Source: CAZAMI01 sp964627805 (lineage in GTDB: Archaea > Thermoproteota > Thermoprotei_A > Sulfolobales > NBVN01). Taken from it: a stretch of 10,055 nucleotides of DNA. A program made the translations under genes and the position numbers. This document shows, one piece after another, positions 6,839 to 10,055 of this stretch. The stretch covers positions 1 to 10,055 of the forward strand of contig CAZVLA010000015.1 of the NCBI GenBank assembly GCA_964627805.1, written 5' to 3'. Every line of letters begins with the position of its first letter. Positions within the stretch are counted from its first letter, which is position 1. The notes beneath the pieces were generated by a model. That model was not told the origin of the DNA. It saw only the letters and a program-made list of their open reading frames with translations, and did not search any database.

Positions 6839-7563
6839 CTAAGCCTTGAGGCGAACTCCCTAGCCCTCCCTACAGGGTCTTCGGAAGCGTATATCCCCCT
6901 CCCTATGATCTCGAAGTCAGCTCCGTAAGCGATAGCAGTCCCTACCCTAGCTCCCTGCGCTACTACTCCTGGTGAGATGATTACCTTACCACCCCCAACA
7001 ACCTCCCTAGCCCTCCTTATGTAGTGTGGCTTAGTTGCTGGTAGTACGTACCCATCAACACCTGCTTCAGTACTTAGCTTAAGTAATGCGTTGAAGTTCC
7101 TATTAAGTACCTCCTCAGCACCCTCATGACTCATAGCGCATAGTGCGAAGACAGCACCACCCCTCCTACGAACCTCATCAATCACCTCATCAAGACCTCC
7201 CCTCCTACCAATTACTGCGTGAGCTATGACGGCATCAAAACCCATCATGTCTGCGTAAGTGCAGAGTGCCCTATTTATGTGCCCAACATCAGCTACCTTC
7301 ATATCAGCTATGAAGTAATACTCCCTAAACCCATCAGTAACCTCCCTAACAACCTCAACCCCTAACGCCAGTATCGTCGGTACCCCAACCTTCACAGCAA
7401 CTACGTAATCCCTTAACCCACGAAGTAACCCCTCAACCCTACCCCTTAGAACCTCCTTAGGAGTCCCGAGACTAGGTATGAGGTCTAAAGCTAGAACCAA
7501 CCTACTATTTAACTCCTCAGCCCTACCAATTAAGTACTTAATAGACCTCGTAGAGCCCACCAC
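6829..7563 (-). CDS. pyrF: Orotidine 5'-phosphate decarboxylase
   Basis: PyrF decarboxylates OMP to UMP, the last step. D27 in LVLALD binds the ribose, K58 in VAVKVG and the charged triad D87-x-K89-x-x-D92 (ADMKVADVGH) form the catalytic network, ISPGVVAQGAR near 195-205 is the phosphate-gripping loop, and GADFEIIGRGIY near 214-225 the terminal phosphate site. The length (244 residues) is within the family range. Only GTG codons are available as starts: 7563 is preferred, 7560 possible, and an in-frame TAA lies just upstream. A TATA-like box about 22 bp before GTG 7563 suggests a leaderless transcript. It is the first gene of the seven-gene pyr operon and divergent from the broken permease gene. 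Confidence 0.96.
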   Translation of the reverse strand: MVGSTRSIKYLIGRAEELNSRLVLALDLIPSLGTPKEVLRGRVEGLLRGLRDYVVAVKVGVPTILALGVEVVREVTDGFREYYFIADMKVADVGHINRALCTYADMMGFDAVIAHAVIGRRGGLDEVIDEVRRRGGAVFALCAMSHEGAEEVLNRNFNALLKLSTEAGVDGYVLPATKPHYIRRAREVVGGGKVIISPGVVAQGARVGTAIAYGADFEIIGRGIYASEDPVGRAREFASRLRWR

Positions 7564-7579
7564 AACTTAGGGTGGAGGG

Positions 7580-7604
7580 TTAATAAGCACGTCGCCTACT
7601 GACG
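7580..7604 (-). promoter_or_regulatory. Probable promoter of the pyr operon with adjacent inverted repeat
   Basis: The minus strand carries GCTTATTAA (7588-7580), a TATA-like element whose centre is about 21 to 24 bp before GTG 7563, giving an mRNA that starts at or next to the pyrF start codon. Immediately upstream, CGTC (7590-7593) and GACG (7601-7604) form a perfect inverted repeat with a 7-bp spacer where a TFB site or an operator would lie. Its regulatory role is speculative. Confidence 0.5.
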
Positions 7605-7616
7605 AGCTTAATGCAA

Positions 7617-7630
7617 CTTAATTAGTTAAG
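7617..7630 (+). promoter_or_regulatory. AT-rich inverted repeat, possible promoter of the divergent permease gene
   Basis: CTTAA (7617-7621) and TTAAG (7626-7630) form a perfect inverted repeat around TTAG. The element is centred about 27 bp ahead of ATG 7651, the right position for a TATA box giving a leaderless mRNA. It shares the 87-bp divergent gap with the pyr promoter. Confidence 0.35.
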
Positions 7631-7650
7631 GTTCCTAATAGTCAGCACTA

Positions 7651-8284
7651 ATGATCCTTAAGCTACTAGCCTTACTCAACGGTACTTTAGGTATTGGATT
7701 CGTTACTGCTATCGTGGGTATTGGAAGTTGGTCTCTCCTAATCTCCTACATGATCCTCACTCTAGGTTACGGTGTTAAGGAGGCTGTAGCCACGAGCCTC
7801 GTCTGTACAATTATCACCTCATCCTCAGCTGCCCCCCATCTACCTCAGGAAGAGACTCATGAACCTAAGGACGGTGTCGCTGTTGAGTTATCAACTGCTG
7901 TGGGTGCTATCCTAGGTGCCTACCCCACTCTCCACCACGGTTAAGGGGCTCTCGGCGCCTTACTCTTCGTTATGTCAGCTGAGATGTTTGGGAGGTCTGT
8001 GAAGCTTCCAAAAGCCTCTCAAGTCGTTAGGGATGCGTAAGAGAGTGTTTAGGGAGGTACTCATAGCCCTAACCTTCCTTGTAGCTAGCATCTTGTTCGG
8101 CATTGGGAGCGACGTCCTAAAAGGTACTGATAATGACTGTAGCCCTAGGGATAATCCCGAAGCAACCCTAGGAGCGAAATTAATGGAGCGGCTGAGGCCC
8201 AGAACCCTGAGAGCAACATTCGTAACAGCACTCCTCCTAGCCTTCATCAAGCTCCTCTACTCATCACTAACCGGAGGTGGCTGA
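7651..8284 (+). pseudogene. Broken TauE/SafE-type membrane permease
   Basis: TauE/SafE proteins are membrane permeases of about 250 residues built from two similar halves, proposed to move sulfite, sulfonates or related anions. The first half is readable from ATG 7651: TM1 with GIGFVTAIVGIGSWSLLISY, then VKEAVATSLVCTIITSSSAA, both typical of the family. The frame meets TAA at 7942-7944, continues for 31 codons (GALGALLFVMSAEMFGRSVK...) and stops again at 8038-8040. A second frame from 8033 gives REVLIALTFLVASILFGIGS, the start of the second half, then jumps to the typical C-terminus TLGAKLMERLRPRTL...LLYSS, ending with TGA at 8284. Roughly 60 residues of the second half appear to be missing. 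With a stop, a frameshift and a loss the gene cannot make a full permease. It was divergent from pyrF and just upstream of a DUF1634 gene. Confidence 0.7.
8273..8278 (+). promoter_or_regulatory. Ribosome site for the DUF1634 gene
   Basis: GGAGGT lies at the very end of the permease remnant, 7 nt before GTG 8286. This favours 8286 over the earlier GTG 8277, which overlaps the ribosome site itself. Confidence 0.5.
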
Positions 8285-8285
8285 G

Positions 8286-8558
8286 GTGGTGAAGGCAGCA
8301 ACTATACTTAGGTACGGAGTAGTGGCCGGGCTAGTAATCACGGTGGCGGGACTGGTGATGCAGGAGGTACTTAACGTAAGCGAAGCCCCACTACCAGGCC
8401 TATGGATCACAGTAACAACACCAATAGCCTCCCTCACAACAATCACGGTAGAACTCATCAAGAAGAGAGACCTACGAGGAGCAGCACTAGCAGCCACAAC
8501 ACTAGCAGCCATAGCAACATCAATACTCACAGCCATAATTACTGCAGGGAGCCATTAG
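8286..8558 (+). CDS. DUF1634-like small membrane protein
   Basis: The product has about 90 residues and three hydrophobic segments: LRYGVVAGLVITVAGLVM, then LWITVTTPIASLTTITVEL, then ALAATTLAAIATSILTAI. The middle segment with TTP, followed by a charged KKRDLRG turn, resembles DUF1634 proteins as I know them (LTPVLRV...F..ERD). That family is commonly encoded beside TauE/SafE permeases in archaea and probably works with them, though its biochemical role is not established. The frame also opens at GTG 8277, 8 bp inside the permease remnant; GTG 8286 is chosen because of its ribosome site. The reading frame is intact while its partner is broken, so it may be on the way to loss or have another use. 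The family call rests on pattern and context. Confidence 0.6.
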   Translation: MVKAATILRYGVVAGLVITVAGLVMQEVLNVSEAPLPGLWITVTTPIASLTTITVELIKKRDLRGAALAATTLAAIATSILTAIITAGSH

Positions 8559-8605
8559 TATGGAGTTGAGCATTTTCGGCGTAAGCTACTGTATATTATG
8601 TCTGT

Positions 8606-8980
8606 CTACTGATCTGCACATACCTCTCTAAGTACGAGCTTTGTGAAGGACCTTATTAGGTGAGTATAGTGCTGTCTTGAGTTCTTACTTAATGTACGTT
8701 GTGAAGTGTAATTACTCATGAATTTACTTACGTTCTCTTTATTCCGTAGGCACTCCCTGCTTAGCTTAAAGCCTTTCCTGTCTGCGCCAGTCTAGGTATT
8801 TCTTTAGTAGTCATGTGAACTTCCTGTATTTGTCATACTTGCTGCTTGGGTTAGATGTTATCTCTAATTGCCGTTCTGTAGGAGCTCCTCCTCACTTTTT
8901 CCTTTTGTCTCCCTTAGGTGACTTAAGGCTGAATCGTAGCCGTATCTCTAGAAGTTATGGAACCGAGTTACTATTTGCAT
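8606..8980 (-). pseudogene. Decayed gene, possibly the N-terminal part of an archaeal tyrosine recombinase
   Basis: No single frame is long, but joining frames gives a continuous protein-like reading. It runs from ATG 8980 MQIVTRFHNF, TAG (8950-8948), RYGYDSALSHLRETKGKSEE, ELLQNG and a shift near 8870. It continues LEITSNPSSKYDKYRKFT, TGA (8813-8811), LLKKYLDWRRQ, a shift near 8780, GFKLSRECLRNKENVSKFMS, then NYTSQRTLSKNSRQHYTHLI, RSFTKLVLREV, and ends at TAG (8608-8606). That makes about 120 residues with two stops and two frameshifts. The pattern of a basic helical segment, LKKYLDWRR, and SKNSRQHYTHLIRSFTKLV is like the core-binding (SAM-like) domain of archaeal integrases. The catalytic half with the R-H-R-Y residues is not found, so the assignment is only suggestive. 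It could be a different decayed protein. Confidence 0.35.
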
Positions 8981-9027
8981 AACTAGGCCGGCGCCTTAAT
9001 TATACACCCTCCCTAGCTTGAACTGCG

Positions 9028-9293
9028 TCACCCCTCCTTAAGTATTCTTAACTCCCTGAAGTAGTCCTTAACATACTCAGGCTTAACCTTGGCAACATCC
9101 CTGGGGTCTAATCTAAGCTTGCCAGCGAGTATGTTAATGAGTAGTTCCTCAATATTGATACCTTTCTCTCAGCAATCTCGTGGAACATCGCTAATAATTC
9201 CTTAAGTGCAGGGACATTAACATATTTAGTATCTACCGTGGCGGGAACTTTAAAGTATTCGCATCTTAACGAGTTATTCCTGAGTGAACGTTT
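9028..9293 (-). pseudogene. PaREP1-like gene remnant, 5'-truncated and frameshifted
   Basis: A frame open from 9293 reads ...YFKVPATVDTKYVNVPALKE, LLAMFHEIAER, and is continued after one missing base near 9165 (in AGAAAGGT) by GINIEELLINILAGKLRLDP, RDVAKVKPEYVKDYFREL, RILKEG, TGA (9030-9028). The arrangement of a basic helix, G-x-x-x-EELL, LDPxD and AKVK...VKDYFREL resembles the first part of PaREP1 proteins, which are multicopy in Thermoproteales. The later signature usually written ASEKLYK is absent, and no start codon lies in the upstream part. It ends 48 bp before the recombinase-like remnant and on the same strand. A two-helix antitoxin-like protein is an alternative reading. Confidence 0.4.
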
Positions 9294-9367
9294 TTAGTCT
9301 CCTTAACTTAACCAGCACTTTTACAGTTTATAGCCAACATTAATGTAATAAAGAAAAGAGTAGTTCT

Positions 9368-9376
9368 AATATATAA
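9368..9376 (+). promoter_or_regulatory. TATA-like sequence before the gene at the right edge
   Basis: AATATATAA is a good archaeal TATA box, but its centre is only about 19 bp before ATG 9391. Transcription from it would start at or just inside the gene, which sits oddly with the GGTGA ribosome-like site at 9382-9386. Either the box is used with a shorter spacing, or it is simply AT-rich sequence. Confidence 0.35.
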
Positions 9377-9390
9377 GATTGGGTGAGGTT

Positions 9391-10055
9391 ATGGCTGGGG
9401 AGCTTCATTTCAATGAGTGCGTTAGCTGTAAGCTCATTCCTTGCATTAATTTCCTTAGAAAGCTTGATAGCGATCCTGAAAGTGGTGGTGAGCTTTACGT
9501 CCTGCAGAGGATCACTGAACTGAGTGAGTACCCTCCATGTCATGTTGGTATTCTCATTTTCGTTCTGTGTCAACTACTAAGGCTAGTTACGCCGTTTATT
9601 AATGAGTATGAGTTTCTTCTCTATTTACAGTGTATTCGTGATTTAAGAGCTAGCATTTGGTTACTACTTACAGGTCATTATAGACAGTCGTTAATGTTAT
9701 TAAGATCGACTATCGAGATGTTCTTGGCTGGTCTGTACTTTAATGTGAAGTACACTGAAGCAGTAGATAAGGAGAAGGTATTGGATGATATAATGAGATT
9801 CTACAACGAGGAATATGTAGTCCCGGAAGATGAGTATAGAGAAGTATTTCCTAATGAACGATTCCCACGTAGGCGTTATCTATGCTATAGTTTTCTAATG
9901 GAGTGGCTGTACAGGAGAGGTGTCTTGAAAGGTAATGATAAGGATAAATTACAGAGGATCATAGGTGAGCTTAATAAGTATATTCACCTCCATGGAAGAG
10001 CCATTGAGGTTGGAAAACCGAGCTGCCCTGTTTGCCCAGCAGCTGTTAGAATAGA
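9391..10055 (+). CDS. Unidentified cysteine-rich helical protein, 3' end outside the window
   Basis: ATG 9391, preceded by GGTGAGGTT, opens a frame of 221 codons that is still open at the window edge. The N-terminus has C10, C13 and C18 (CVSCKLIPC), with C50-H51 further on, and CPVC at 212-215 near the visible end, a pattern that could bind zinc or a cluster. The middle is helical: RDLRASIWLLLTGHYRQSLM, LLRSTIEMFLAGLYF (98-117 region), then LNKYIHLHGRA (194-204). The GHYRxSLxLLRxxxE helix together with LNxYxH recalls HEPN-like or DUF5677-type proteins, but I cannot confirm the family. Codon use differs from the rest: 8 of 14 tyrosines are TAT, whereas the methyltransferase gene has about 2 TAT in 28. 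This fits recent acquisition. Apart from the TATA-like box no regulation is visible. Confidence 0.7.
   Translation, partial: MAGELHFNECVSCKLIPCINFLRKLDSDPESGGELYVLQRITELSEYPPCHVGILIFVLCQLLRLVTPFINEYEFLLYLQCIRDLRASIWLLLTGHYRQSLMLLRSTIEMFLAGLYFNVKYTEAVDKEKVLDDIMRFYNEEYVVPEDEYREVFPNERFPRRRYLCYSFLMEWLYRRGVLKGNDKDKLQRIIGELNKYIHLHGRAIEVGKPSCPVCPAAVRI

Noticed and set aside
7975..8536. Minus-strand open frames opposite the permease remnant and the DUF1634 gene
   Set aside because: The plus strand carries the recognisable membrane segments; the minus-strand translations are low-complexity Ser/Ala/Thr shadows.
8890..8906. T-rich stretch (CACTTTTTCCTTTTG) as a terminator for the plus-strand DUF1634 gene
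   Set aside because: It is more than 330 bp past the stop codon and is simply the complement of Lys-rich codons in the decayed minus-strand gene.
9340..9573. Minus-strand open frame of 77 codons opposite the right-edge gene
   Set aside because: The plus-strand frame is far longer (221 codons, still open) with a better start and structured motifs.
1..10055. CRISPR arrays, complete insertion sequences, rRNA or tRNA genes
   Set aside because: No regularly spaced direct repeats, no complete transposase frame with terminal inverted repeats, and no RNA-gene signature was seen on either strand.

Overview
The window looks like a piece of a thermophilic crenarchaeal chromosome. The evidence is a compact pyrimidine operon of archaeal-type enzymes with 4 to 44 bp gene overlaps, frequent GTG and TTG starts, AT-rich TATA-like elements about 25 bp before a leaderless start, GGAGGT-type ribosome sites, and a strong preference for AGG, GGT, TTA and TAC codons. 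A remnant resembling the PaREP1 family points tentatively to Thermoproteales, perhaps a Vulcanisaeta or Caldivirga relative. That placement is inference, not proof.

Left flank (1-525, minus strand): the beginning of an unidentified protein that runs off the edge, a possible 26-codon ORF, and a well-formed 43-residue ORF with its own TATA-like element and ribosome site. Next comes a plus-strand gene (526-1818) for an N6-adenine DNA methyltransferase that lines up end to end with M.TaqI as I remember that sequence, so TCGA is the predicted target. No partner nuclease is visible.

Centre (1801-7563, minus strand): a complete set of genes turning carbamoyl phosphate into UMP, transcribed as pyrF-pyrE-pyrB-pyrI-pyrK-pyrC-pyrD. 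PyrB and PyrI form aspartate carbamoyltransferase, PyrC closes the ring, PyrD with its iron-sulfur flavoprotein partner PyrK oxidises dihydroorotate (class 1B), and PyrE and PyrF finish UMP. Only carbamoyl-phosphate synthetase is missing. The last gene, pyrD, overlaps the methyltransferase tail to tail by 18 bp.

Right flank (7564-10055): a decaying region. A divergent TauE/SafE-type permease is broken by stops, a frameshift and an internal loss, while its usual small DUF1634 membrane partner looks intact. Then come two minus-strand remnants, which I reconstructed by joining reading frames: one resembles the N-terminal half of an archaeal tyrosine recombinase, the other a PaREP1-like protein. 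The window ends in the start of a cysteine-rich plus-strand gene with unlike codon use, possibly acquired.

I see no rRNA, tRNA, CRISPR array or complete insertion sequence. The pyr operon is ordinary. The points most worth a second look are the solitary M.TaqI-like enzyme and the decaying right flank.
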